From CAIOYC01 sp038327995 (GTDB lineage Bacteria > Pseudomonadota > Alphaproteobacteria > Caulobacterales > Caulobacteraceae): a stretch of 39,619 nucleotides of DNA. Shown one piece after another: positions 33,015-39,619 of this stretch (the first letter of the stretch is position 1; each line of letters opens with the position of its first letter). The stretch is from the NCBI GenBank assembly GCA_038327995.1, contig JBBQLP010000025.1, positions 1 through 39,619 on the forward strand, written 5' to 3'. A program made the translations under genes and the position numbers. Below the pieces are notes generated by a model. The model was given only the letters and a program-made list of their open reading frames with translations, ran no database searches and was not told where the DNA came from.

Positions 33015-33202
33015 GTCGCCTTGGCCAGTACCTGACCGACGACCGCCTCCACCCGCCGCGCGCGGGTTTCGGACCTTTTCGCCTCTGTCACCCAGCGCGA
33101 CCATTCCCGGCGATGCGACGAAGGAAAACTCGCCCAAGCGACGGCGAAGGTGACATCCGCCTCAAGACGAACAGGGATTTCTCTTGGCGCGGCCTCGGTC
33201 AA
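33011..33202 (-). CDS. Short YdeI/OmpD-associated-like protein
   Basis: This 63-residue protein contains ASFPSSHRREWSRWVTEAKRSETRARRVEAVV, which matches the C-terminal helical hairpin of YdeI/OmpD-associated family proteins (PPSHRREY.RWI.EAKK.ETR.RRI). It lacks the larger N-terminal domain found in full-length relatives. The start is TTG 33202, one base after the clpA stop, so translation is likely coupled to clpA. It may be a functional mini-protein, a type seen alone in other alphaproteobacteria, or the remnant of a longer gene. Confidence 0.65.
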   Translation of the reverse strand: MTEAAPREIPVRLEADVTFAVAWASFPSSHRREWSRWVTEAKRSETRARRVEAVVGQVLAKAT

Positions 33203-33203
33203 A

Positions 33204-35561
33204 TCAACTCACCAAGGCTGGTTCGTCTGACCCTTCCGCCTCATCCGTCAAATCGGTGTCGGGGTGGATGTCAGTTTCGCCGGGGCGCGCTTCGCGGGTG
33301 GAGCCCTCGATCTCGAAAGCAATCTTGCCGTCTTTCAGAACCACCTTGACGTGGCCACCGCGCACCAGCTTGCCGAACAGGATTTCGTCCGCGAGCGGCT
33401 TTTTGATGTGCTCTTGGATCACCCTGGCCAAAGGCCGGGCGCCGTAAAGCTCGTCGTAGCCATTTTTGGCCAGCCAGTCGGCCGCATCCTCGGAAAGCTC
33501 CACCGTTACGTTGCGGTCGGCGAGTTGGGCTTCCAGTTGCATGACGAACTTCTGCACCACGTTCTTGATCACTTCCGGCGTCAGGGCCTTGAAGGTGACG
33601 ATGGCGTCGAGGCGATTGCGGAACTCCGGCGTGAACAGGCGGGTGATCGCCTGCTCGTCGGCGTCGTTCACCCGGCCCCGGCCAAAGCCGATGCCCGCCT
33701 TGTTGTTGTCTGCGGCGCCTGCATTGGTGGTCATGATCAGGACCACGTTGCGGAAATCGACCTTCTTGCCGTTGGAATCGGTCAAGGTTCCGTGGTCCAT
33801 GACCTGCAGGAGGATGTTGAACACATCCGGGTGCGCCTTCTCGATCTCGTCGAGCAGAACCACCGCGTGCTTGTGCTGGTCCACCGCGTCAGTGAGTTGG
33901 CCGCCCTGGTCGTGACCGACATAACCCGGAGGCGCGCCGATCAGCCGCGATACCGTGTGCCGCTCCATATATTCGCTCATATCGAAGCGCAGAAGTTCGA
34001 TGCCAAGGGTGGACGCCAACTGGCGTGCCACCTCGGTCTTGCCAGTGCCCGTGGGGCCGGAGAAGAGGTAGGACCCTATCGGCTTTTGCCCCTCGCGCAG
34101 GCCCGCCCGTGACAGTTTCAGGGCGGCGGCGAGGGTGTGTAGCGCCTCGTCCTGACCATAGACGGCGCGTCGCAGATCGCTTTCCAGACTACGGAGCGAT
34201 TCGGTGTCGGACTTGGAGACCGACTTTGCCGGGATGCGCGCCATCTTGGCGATCACCGCCTCGATGTCTTTCGCCCCGAGTTTCTTGCGACGCTTGTTCT
34301 CGGGCAGCAGCATCTGCGACGCCCCCGCCTCATCAAGTACGTCGATGGCCTTGTCCGGCAGCTTGCGGTCGGTGATGTATTTGGCCGACAGCTCCACCGC
34401 TGTCCTGATCGCTTCTTCGGTGTATTTGAGCTTGTGAAACTCCTCGTAATAGACCTTCAGCCCGCGCAGAATCTTGACGGTGTCGTCCAGTGTGGGCTCC
34501 ACCACGTCGATCTTCTGGAAGCGACGCACCAGCGCCCGGTCCTTCTCGAAATGCTGGCGGAACTCCTTGTAGGTGGTCGAGCCCATGCACTTCAACGTGC
34601 CCGAAGCGAGCGCGGGCTTCAAAAGGTTAGAAGCGTCCATCGCCCCACCAGAGGTCGCGCCCGCCCCGATCACCGTGTGGATTTCGTCGATGAACAGGAC
34701 CGCGTTGGCGTGGGTCTCAAGCTCCTTGATGACCTGCTTGATCCGCTCCTCGAAGTCACCGCGATAGCGGGTGCCAGCCAGAAGCGAGCCCATGTCGAGA
34801 GAGAAGATGGTCGCTCCAGCCAGCACTTCGGGCACTTCGCCATTGACGATCTTGCGCGCCAGGCCTTCAGCGATGGCGGTCTTGCCGACACCCGGATCGC
34901 CAACGAGCAGGGGATTGTTCTTGTTGCGGCGGCACAGCACCTGAATGCAGCGCTCCACCTCCGCCGTACGCCCGATTAGGGGATCGACCTTGCCCGCCTT
35001 GGCCTTCTCGTTGAGGTTGACGCAATAGGCCTCAAGCGCCTCGCCGCCGGTCTTGGGGCCGGACTTCTCCTCGCCAACCTCCTCGACGGAGCCCTTCACC
35101 ACGCGAGCCTCAGACGCTCCTGCCTTCTTGGCGATGCCGTGGGCGATGAAGTTGACCGCGTCGTAGCGGGTCATGTCCTGCTCCTGCAGGAAAAAGGCTG
35201 CGTGACTCTCCCGCTCGGAGAAGACGGCGACCAGTACATTGGCGCCGGAAACCTCGTCGCGGCCTGATGACTGCACGTGGATCACGGCGCGCTGGATTAC
35301 CCGCTGGAAGCCAGCAGTGGGCTTGGCGTCTTCCCCGTCCTCCACGATCAGCGACTTCAGTTCGGTGTCCAGATAGGTGACGAGCGACTTCTTCAGCGCG
35401 GCGAGATCGACGCTGCAGGCGCGCATCACGATCGCCGCATCTTCGTCGTCGGCGAGGGAGAGCAACAGATGTTCTAGCGTGGCGTATTCGTGCTTGCGCT
35501 GGTTCGCATAAGCGACCGCGCGGTTCAGGGTCTCTTCAAGACTGCGGGAGAATGACGGCAA
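33204..35561 (-). CDS. clpA: ATP-dependent Clp protease ATP-binding subunit ClpA
   Basis: ClpA is the AAA+ unfoldase that feeds proteins to ClpP. From TTG 35561 it has 785 residues. The N-domain repeats (LEETLNRAVAYANQRKHEYATLEHLLLSL) bind ClpS. The two ATPase sites are GDPGVGKTA and GPTGTGKTE with Walker B LFIDEIH and VLLDEIEKAHPD. The ClpP-docking loop reads GIGFGRG. TTG 35561 has GAGAGG upstream and lies 10 bp after the clpS stop; an upstream start at 35624 would overlap clpS. The arrangement clpS-clpA is the classical adaptor-unfoldase operon. Confidence 0.96.
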   Translation of the reverse strand: MPSFSRSLEETLNRAVAYANQRKHEYATLEHLLLSLADDEDAAIVMRACSVDLAALKKSLVTYLDTELKSLIVEDGEDAKPTAGFQRVIQRAVIHVQSSGRDEVSGANVLVAVFSERESHAAFFLQEQDMTRYDAVNFIAHGIAKKAGASEARVVKGSVEEVGEEKSGPKTGGEALEAYCVNLNEKAKAGKVDPLIGRTAEVERCIQVLCRRNKNNPLLVGDPGVGKTAIAEGLARKIVNGEVPEVLAGATIFSLDMGSLLAGTRYRGDFEERIKQVIKELETHANAVLFIDEIHTVIGAGATSGGAMDASNLLKPALASGTLKCMGSTTYKEFRQHFEKDRALVRRFQKIDVVEPTLDDTVKILRGLKVYYEEFHKLKYTEEAIRTAVELSAKYITDRKLPDKAIDVLDEAGASQMLLPENKRRKKLGAKDIEAVIAKMARIPAKSVSKSDTESLRSLESDLRRAVYGQDEALHTLAAALKLSRAGLREGQKPIGSYLFSGPTGTGKTEVARQLASTLGIELLRFDMSEYMERHTVSRLIGAPPGYVGHDQGGQLTDAVDQHKHAVVLLDEIEKAHPDVFNILLQVMDHGTLTDSNGKKVDFRNVVLIMTTNAGAADNNKAGIGFGRGRVNDADEQAITRLFTPEFRNRLDAIVTFKALTPEVIKNVVQKFVMQLEAQLADRNVTVELSEDAADWLAKNGYDELYGARPLARVIQEHIKKPLADEILFGKLVRGGHVKVVLKDGKIAFEIEGSTREARPGETDIHPDTDLTDEAEGSDEPALVS

Positions 35562-35571
35562 AGGAGACCTC

Positions 35572-35901
35572 TCAATCTTTTTCCATGGTGCACTGAAGCG
35601 GGTGCTGATGGCGCAGGGCTGCATCGATCACCTGGGCCACCTTGGTTTCGGCGACCTCGAAGGTGAAAACCCCGCACACGCCCACACCGTGCTGATGAAC
35701 GTGCAGCATTATATGCATGGCGTCTTCGTTCGACTTGTTGAAGAATTGCTCCAAAACATAGACAACAAACTCCATGGGCGTGTAATCGTCGTTAAGAAGC
35801 AGCACTCGATATAGCGAGGGTTTTTGCGTCTTTGGCTTTACTTGAGTAATGACCGCAGACCCGACACCGTTGTCTCCCCCGCCAGGTTTACGCTCAGCCA
35901 T
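35572..35901 (-). CDS. clpS: ClpA adaptor protein ClpS
   Basis: ClpS binds N-degron substrates and docks them on the ClpA N-domain. The 109-residue protein has a 25-residue flexible N-terminus followed by the core with YRVLLLNDDYTPMEFVVYVLEQFF, whose NDDYTPM residues form the N-end rule pocket, and MLHVHQHGVGVCGVFTFEVAETK. ATG 35901 is chosen; TTG 35904 immediately precedes it in frame. A GC-rich hairpin lies 15 bp before the start. It is the first gene of the clpS-clpA-YdeI-like unit. Confidence 0.95.
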   Translation of the reverse strand: MAERKPGGGDNGVGSAVITQVKPKTQKPSLYRVLLLNDDYTPMEFVVYVLEQFFNKSNEDAMHIMLHVHQHGVGVCGVFTFEVAETKVAQVIDAALRHQHPLQCTMEKD

Positions 35902-35915
35902 CAATCATATTCCCT

Positions 35916-35937
35916 CGCCGCCAACCAACTGGCGGCG
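35916..35937 (-). promoter_or_regulatory. Hairpin in the clpS leader
   Basis: Bases 35916-35923 (CGCCGCCA) and 35930-35937 (TGGCGGCG) form a perfect eight-pair stem with a six-base loop. On the minus strand the 3' arm runs directly into AGGGAA, the likely clpS ribosome binding site, so the stem could alter ribosome access or protect the 5' end. Only the pairing is observed. Confidence 0.4.
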
Positions 35938-36060
35938 CATTGGATTAGATATGGGAAGTCTGGCGATATGGAAGGGGGCTTGGGCGGTAGCGCGACGTTT
36001 AGCACGTGCGGCGCCTAAGCGGCGGGCGTTGCTGGCTCGTTCACCCAGCCCGCGACGGCC

Positions 36061-37152
36061 TTAGGTCAGCCAGTTCACCGCGATCCCGTGAGGATGCACG
36101 GTCGCAAGACGACGCACGACGCCGTCGTCGGGCCTGCCGCGCCAGATTCGCAAGAGCACCTCGTCGTGAGCCAGCGGCGCCTCCCGGTCCGGTTCCTTGC
36201 TGAGCCACGCAAACGGCGCGTCGGCAGTCGCTGCCGCACCCACTGCTTCTATCGCCGCCCTGATGCGGTCCTGCACCGGTTTGGCTGGGTAGGGCATGAA
36301 GGACGAGTGATAGACTACCGTCGCCGTTCCGCGCCTCGGGGCCACGTGCCTCTCAGCCCAATCGGCGGCGTCGGCACGCTCGGGCGCGCCCCCCGTATGC
36401 TGTTTCACGGCGATGGCGGCACGCAACCGTTCGAGACGAACTGTCTGGTCGGCCCAAACGTAGCTTTGCAACCTCAATGCCTCTGCCGGAACCGTCACAT
36501 CGATCGGGTTCTGGTCGCAGGCGGCCCGTTCGATGACGCGGGCGTCGGCAAGGACTGGCGATCTGCCGGTCCATTCCGCAGATAGCTGCACTGCAGCGCC
36601 AGAATCTCCCCAACGCGTTCCGTCACCAAACCGGTAGCCAAACCGGTCCCAGTTCATATTGAGACCCGCCGAGGCGCCCAGTTCCAAGCACCGCAACGGA
36701 AGCCCTGTTTCGCTGGCTACGGCAAGGAAGCCGCCTACGAGGCACAGGGCCCGACCGACCTCATTTGTCTGGGGCGGAGACGCCATAAAGCCGTCGATTA
36801 TGGCGCAGTGCGCCTCCGTCGCCTGGACAAGCGCACGGTCGAGCGCCGCATCGTTCTCCGCCGCATGGTTCGGCGGATAGAGGGCGCTCAGACTCGGCGC
36901 CGCTCCACTCAACACCAGATAATGCAGGGCTCCGAGAAGGCGCAGGGGAACGGCATCGGTGAACAGGAGCGCGACTTCAGCTGACCACCAGGGCTTCAGG
37001 GCGGCGTCGTATGGCCCACTTCCCCCAATACGGTCCGCGATCCGATCCAGCACGCTGGCTGAAAACGGTGAGCCGCTGCCCCGACAGAAGTGAGCCTGCG
37101 CCTGGAATGACGCTTTGAGCGGAGCGAGGTTGGGTGAGATGAGGTCGATCAT
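36061..37152 (-). CDS. DUF2332 domain-containing protein
   Basis: A 363-residue protein of the DUF2332 family, whose function is not known. Characteristic features are the opening AQAHFCRGSGSPFSASVLDRIAD, LRCLELGASAGLNMNWDRFGYRFG (a glycine-rich motif that resembles a SAM or nucleotide site), and ATVVYHSSFMPY near the end. The gene is monocistronic, 156 bp upstream of clpS and 136 bp downstream of the phasin terminator region. No signal peptide or membrane segment is seen. Confidence 0.85.
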   Translation of the reverse strand: MIDLISPNLAPLKASFQAQAHFCRGSGSPFSASVLDRIADRIGGSGPYDAALKPWWSAEVALLFTDAVPLRLLGALHYLVLSGAAPSLSALYPPNHAAENDAALDRALVQATEAHCAIIDGFMASPPQTNEVGRALCLVGGFLAVASETGLPLRCLELGASAGLNMNWDRFGYRFGDGTRWGDSGAAVQLSAEWTGRSPVLADARVIERAACDQNPIDVTVPAEALRLQSYVWADQTVRLERLRAAIAVKQHTGGAPERADAADWAERHVAPRRGTATVVYHSSFMPYPAKPVQDRIRAAIEAVGAAATADAPFAWLSKEPDREAPLAHDEVLLRIWRGRPDDGVVRRLATVHPHGIAVNWLT

Positions 37153-37223
37153 GGGGAGAACTTACGCTTCCCGTACCGCAAGAATAGCTTGAGCGTTTTC
37201 GTCAACGTTTTGAGCGCGCACAC

Positions 37224-37254
37224 AAAAAGGCCCGGAACGTCGCGGTTCCGGGCC
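37224..37254 (-). terminator. Rho-independent terminator of the phasin gene
   Basis: The arms at 37229-37238 and 37245-37254 are perfect ten-base complements (GGCCCGGAAC / GTTCCGGGCC) around a six-base loop, and on the minus strand the hairpin is followed by five Ts. It is 35 bp after the phasin stop at 37289. This is the clearest intrinsic terminator in the window and isolates phasin transcription from the DUF2332 gene downstream. Confidence 0.85.
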
Positions 37255-37288
37255 CTTCGTGCCGCCAGGTCTTTGGGGGGAGAAAGAT

Positions 37289-37747
37289 CTAGCGAGCGAC
37301 CTGGACAGTTTCCATGGCAGCCGTAGCGCGCTCATTGAGTGGGCGCAGGGTGTCCTTCAACACCGCCGAGACGGTCTCGGTCGCGCGGGTCATTTCCGCC
37401 ATATAGGTTTCCATCGCCGACTTGGCGTAGGCGGTCTGGAGTTCCACTGCTTCCTGGAAGCTGCGGGCGCCGGTCAGCGCCTTGGTGGCTTCCACGTGAC
37501 GCTCGACGGCGGACTTGGAGAAGGCCATCGTCTGCGTGCCGAGCACCTCGGCGCCCTTGGCGGCGGCAGTGGCGCTGGCCACGACGGCTTCGAGGTTGCG
37601 CTTGGACTGGGCATTGATCTCGTTGAGGCTGGCCAGGGACTTTTCCACGCCATCTTTGAAGGCGACGGTTCCCGCAGCGGTGTATTGCTCGGTGGTGGCT
37701 TTCATCTTCTCGGACGCGGCTTTGACGGTCTTTTCGGTAGCGGCCAT
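37289..37747 (-). CDS. Phasin family protein
   Basis: A 152-residue, all-helical amphipathic protein rich in Ala, Glu, Lys and Thr, with no cysteine or tryptophan. The phasin pattern is clear: AFKDGVEKSLASLNEINAQSKRNLEAVVASATAAAKGAEVLGTQ, followed by SFQEAVELQTAYAKSAMETYMAEMTR. Phasins coat polyhydroxyalkanoate granules and control their size, so the organism probably stores PHB, although no pha synthase is in the window. It has an AGGAGA ribosome binding site, its own candidate promoter and a strong terminator, indicating a single-gene unit with high expression. Confidence 0.93.
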   Translation of the reverse strand: MAATEKTVKAASEKMKATTEQYTAAGTVAFKDGVEKSLASLNEINAQSKRNLEAVVASATAAAKGAEVLGTQTMAFSKSAVERHVEATKALTGARSFQEAVELQTAYAKSAMETYMAEMTRATETVSAVLKDTLRPLNERATAAMETVQVAR

Positions 37748-38048
37748 GGGTGTCTCCTAAGGGCGTGGCGGTGGGGGAACCGCTTGAAGGGAATGACGCA
37801 GGGCGTTTCCGTGCGTCGAAACGTATATGTGGCAGCGCAACATAACGGTCAAGGGTTTTTTGTGCGCTGCACCATTTTTGGCCAAAACCCCTCATGATCA
37901 ATTTCGCGGCCGATCCAACCTGCGACGTTAAGCGGTAGGGTTATCGTTCGCGTGCCGATTGTTTACTTTGGAGAAAGACTCGATAAGCGATCTTAGTAGG
38001 ATTCCCTGGCGGCTTCGTCGGCCGCTGTTTCAACGACGGACGCTTTTT
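37748..38048. other. Divergent intergenic region between phasin and D,D-carboxypeptidase
   Basis: This 301-bp gap contains the candidate phasin promoter and TGC-rich palindromes (37824-37872). I see no gene in it. The carboxypeptidase side includes an in-frame open stretch from a TTG at 37968, which could be an alternative start. No confident promoter for the carboxypeptidase gene was found. Confidence 0.6.
37824..37872 (-). promoter_or_regulatory. Candidate phasin promoter with TGC-rich palindromes
   Basis: On the minus strand, TTGACC (37847-37852) is separated by 17 bp from CATATA (37824-37829), a reasonable housekeeping promoter. The palindrome GTGCAGCGCAC (37862-37872) lies just upstream, and TTGCGCTGCC (37831-37840) sits in the spacer. 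Such TGC-rich sites resemble those bound by the PHB-responsive repressor PhaR before phasin genes in other alphaproteobacteria. The PhaR link is inference. Confidence 0.42.
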
Positions 38049-39619
38049 ATGCTCGAGCCCGCGCGCCGAAATCCCCTCCGCACCCTCGCACGCTCCATGC
38101 TTGCGATAGGAACAGGTCTGATGCTGGCGTTGGCGAGCGTGGCTCCAGCCTCGGCCCAGGGCCTGTTCTCCCAGCCCCGCTATGCAGCCATCGTCGTGGA
38201 CGCCTCGTCTGGAGAGGTTCTTTATTCCAAGCGGGCCGACGCGCAGCGCTATCCTGCCTCGATCAGCAAGATCATGACGCTCTACCTGACGTTCGAGGCG
38301 CTGCAGACGGGACGTCTGTCGTTGAACGAGCGCATCACGGTGTCCTCGCACGCTAATTCGATGATTCCCTCCAAATCTCAGCTTCGCCCCGGCGATACGC
38401 TGACGATTGACGAGGCCATTCGCATCGTTGCTGTGCACTCTGCTAACGACATCGCCGTGGCTCTCGCAGAGCGGGTCGGTGGTTCGGAAGCACACTTTGC
38501 CGAACTGATGACCTTGCGCGCCCGAGAACTCGGGATGCTAAACACCCGGTTCGTCAACGCCTCGGGCGTGCCGGACGACCGCCAGCTTTCCACAGCGCGA
38601 GACATCGCCATTCTCTGCCGCGCCGTGATGCGCGACTATCCTCAGGACTACCGCTACTTCGGACTGAAGACGATGGAACTGCGCGGCAAGGAGTTCGTCA
38701 ACCACAACCACCTCTTGCACGTGGCCGGGATGGACGGGTTCAAAACGGGATACACCTACGCAGCGGGTTTCAATCTCGCCGCCTCGCAGGTCCGCGACGG
38801 GCGCCGGTTGGTGACGGTCGTGCTAGGTGGATCATCCACCGCCGCCCGCGACGACAATGTCGAATCCCTGATGAACGCCGGATTCGAGGTGTTGCATCGC
38901 CGCACCCTCGGCCAGAACATTACGCTGGCCTCCATCGCCAACCCCGAAGACGCGTCCGGCCCCATTGATCGACCCGCTGTCGAGCAGGGCGATGGCGATC
39001 AGGGCAGTATGCAGGTGGAAATGGCCGATTCCCTTCGTGGCCCGGCAGGCGTCGCGTATTCCGTCTACGCCCATACCAATCAGCGACCTCAGCAGGCCTC
39101 CCTGCGTCAGACCATCGACGCCGAAGATTGCGCGCCCGTCGTCCGCAAGGTCCGGGGCCGTCATGGCCGTCACGCGAAGGTCGTGGCACGGCGCGGCGCA
39201 TGCGCGCACGAATCGGCGGTCCTGGCTTCGGCGCGCGACTGCACACGTCTTAAGGGCGCCAAACATCGGGCGTGCGAGCGCGACATGGCCACCGCCGATC
39301 CATGCGCCCACAAGTCGGGCAAGGCCAAGCGCGCCTGCGAACACAAGGCTTCCAGACACGAGACCGCTTCGGCCAGCAGCGACGAAGCTCCCCTGCGCGG
39401 GGGTCGTTATCTGATCCAGGTCGGCGCTTACAAGTCGCGCTCAGATGCCAAGACCCAGATCGCCAAACTGACTCACCGCTACGGCTCGATCATGGGGTCG
39501 GGGCAGGTGGAAAGCGGCGGCGGGGGCTATCGCGCCCGTTTCAAGGGCATGACGTCCGCCGAGGCCAAGGCCGCCTGCCGCAAGCTGTCAGCCGGTGGGC
39601 AGCGTTGCATGGTGATGGC
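38049..39619 (+). CDS. D-alanyl-D-alanine carboxypeptidase with Cys-rich linker and SPOR domain (3' truncated)
   Basis: It is a PBP5/DacF-like, S11-family penicillin-binding protein that trims the terminal D-Ala of peptidoglycan stem peptides in the periplasm. A signal peptide ends near ASA-Q37. The active-site motifs are complete: S71-I-S-K74, S131-A-N133 and K232-T-G234. After the C-terminal beta domain (to about 290) comes a long basic linker (about 300-445) with six cysteines (361, 385, 398, 409, 419, 430) arranged in short repeats. A SPOR domain begins at about 450 (GGRYLIQVGAYKSRSDAKTQ), which would bind denuded glycan at the septum. The frame is open to the window end. Start ATG 38049 is chosen; a TTG at 37968 would give a longer N-terminus before the signal core. 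Confidence 0.92.
   Translation, partial: MLEPARRNPLRTLARSMLAIGTGLMLALASVAPASAQGLFSQPRYAAIVVDASSGEVLYSKRADAQRYPASISKIMTLYLTFEALQTGRLSLNERITVSSHANSMIPSKSQLRPGDTLTIDEAIRIVAVHSANDIAVALAERVGGSEAHFAELMTLRARELGMLNTRFVNASGVPDDRQLSTARDIAILCRAVMRDYPQDYRYFGLKTMELRGKEFVNHNHLLHVAGMDGFKTGYTYAAGFNLAASQVRDGRRLVTVVLGGSSTAARDDNVESLMNAGFEVLHRRTLGQNITLASIANPEDASGPIDRPAVEQGDGDQGSMQVEMADSLRGPAGVAYSVYAHTNQRPQQASLRQTIDAEDCAPVVRKVRGRHGRHAKVVARRGACAHESAVLASARDCTRLKGAKHRACERDMATADPCAHKSGKAKRACEHKASRHETASASSDEAPLRGGRYLIQVGAYKSRSDAKTQIAKLTHRYGSIMGSGQVESGGGGYRARFKGMTSAEAKAACRKLSAGGQRCMVM

Noticed and set aside
37931..37950. A CtrA-like box (TTAA...TTAT) upstream of the D,D-carboxypeptidase gene
   Set aside because: The spacing is 9 rather than 7 and the second half is TTAT, so it does not meet the TTAA-N7-TTAA pattern.

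Overview
This 39.6 kb window looks like a chromosomal core segment of a high-GC alphaproteobacterium, most likely Caulobacterales. I infer this from gene content and order (dnaB-alr-mlaEF-radA-cvpA-purF, TPR protein-bamB-der, guaB with guaA, tamA-tamB, clpS-clpA, a phasin) and from protein motifs; no 16S or other marker is present. Coding density is very high, no tRNA, rRNA, IS element, prophage or CRISPR array was seen, and GTG/TTG starts and ATGA stop/start overlaps are common.

Layout. (1) 1-8263, mainly + strand: the 3' end of dnaB, alr coupled to mlaE-mlaF (lipid-transport permease and ATPase), a convergent Yip1-family membrane gene, radA, cvpA-purF and an SDR-fold gene. (2) 8232-12065, - strand: a TPR membrane protein, bamB and der. 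(3) 12234-15129, - strand: two tandem three-gene modules, each a small DUF6249-like membrane protein, an ECF sigma factor and a short membrane protein that is probably the anti-sigma factor. (4) 15218-21916, - strand: ppx/gppA, rlmE, guaB, a MAPEG gene, rsmB and guaA, which places both steps of IMP-to-GMP conversion, two RNA methyltransferases and a (p)ppGpp/polyphosphate phosphatase in one run. (5) 22098-23409, +: hspQ and phhA. (6) 23419-29426, -: tamA-tamB. (7) 29553-33014, +: ridA-like, glycerophosphodiesterase and GNAT-like genes, an opposing DUF4287/DUF5655 gene, and a HIT gene. (8) 33011-37747, -: clpS-clpA-YdeI-like, a DUF2332 gene and a phasin with a clear terminator. (9) 38049 to the end, +: a D,D-carboxypeptidase with a C-terminal SPOR domain, cut by the window edge.

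Much of the window serves the cell envelope: D-Ala supply (alr), lipid transport (mlaEF), outer-membrane protein assembly (bamB, tamAB), and peptidoglycan trimming and septal targeting (dac-SPOR). A second theme is purine and alarmone metabolism (purF, guaAB, ppx/gppA). The most unusual item is the tandem pair of paralogous ECF/membrane-protein modules, which share their gene order, their 8-nt overlap geometry and possibly an upstream element. Secondary leads are a Cys-rich repeat linker in the carboxypeptidase, hairpins at the ribosome binding sites of guaB and clpS, and a long inverted repeat upstream of phhA.
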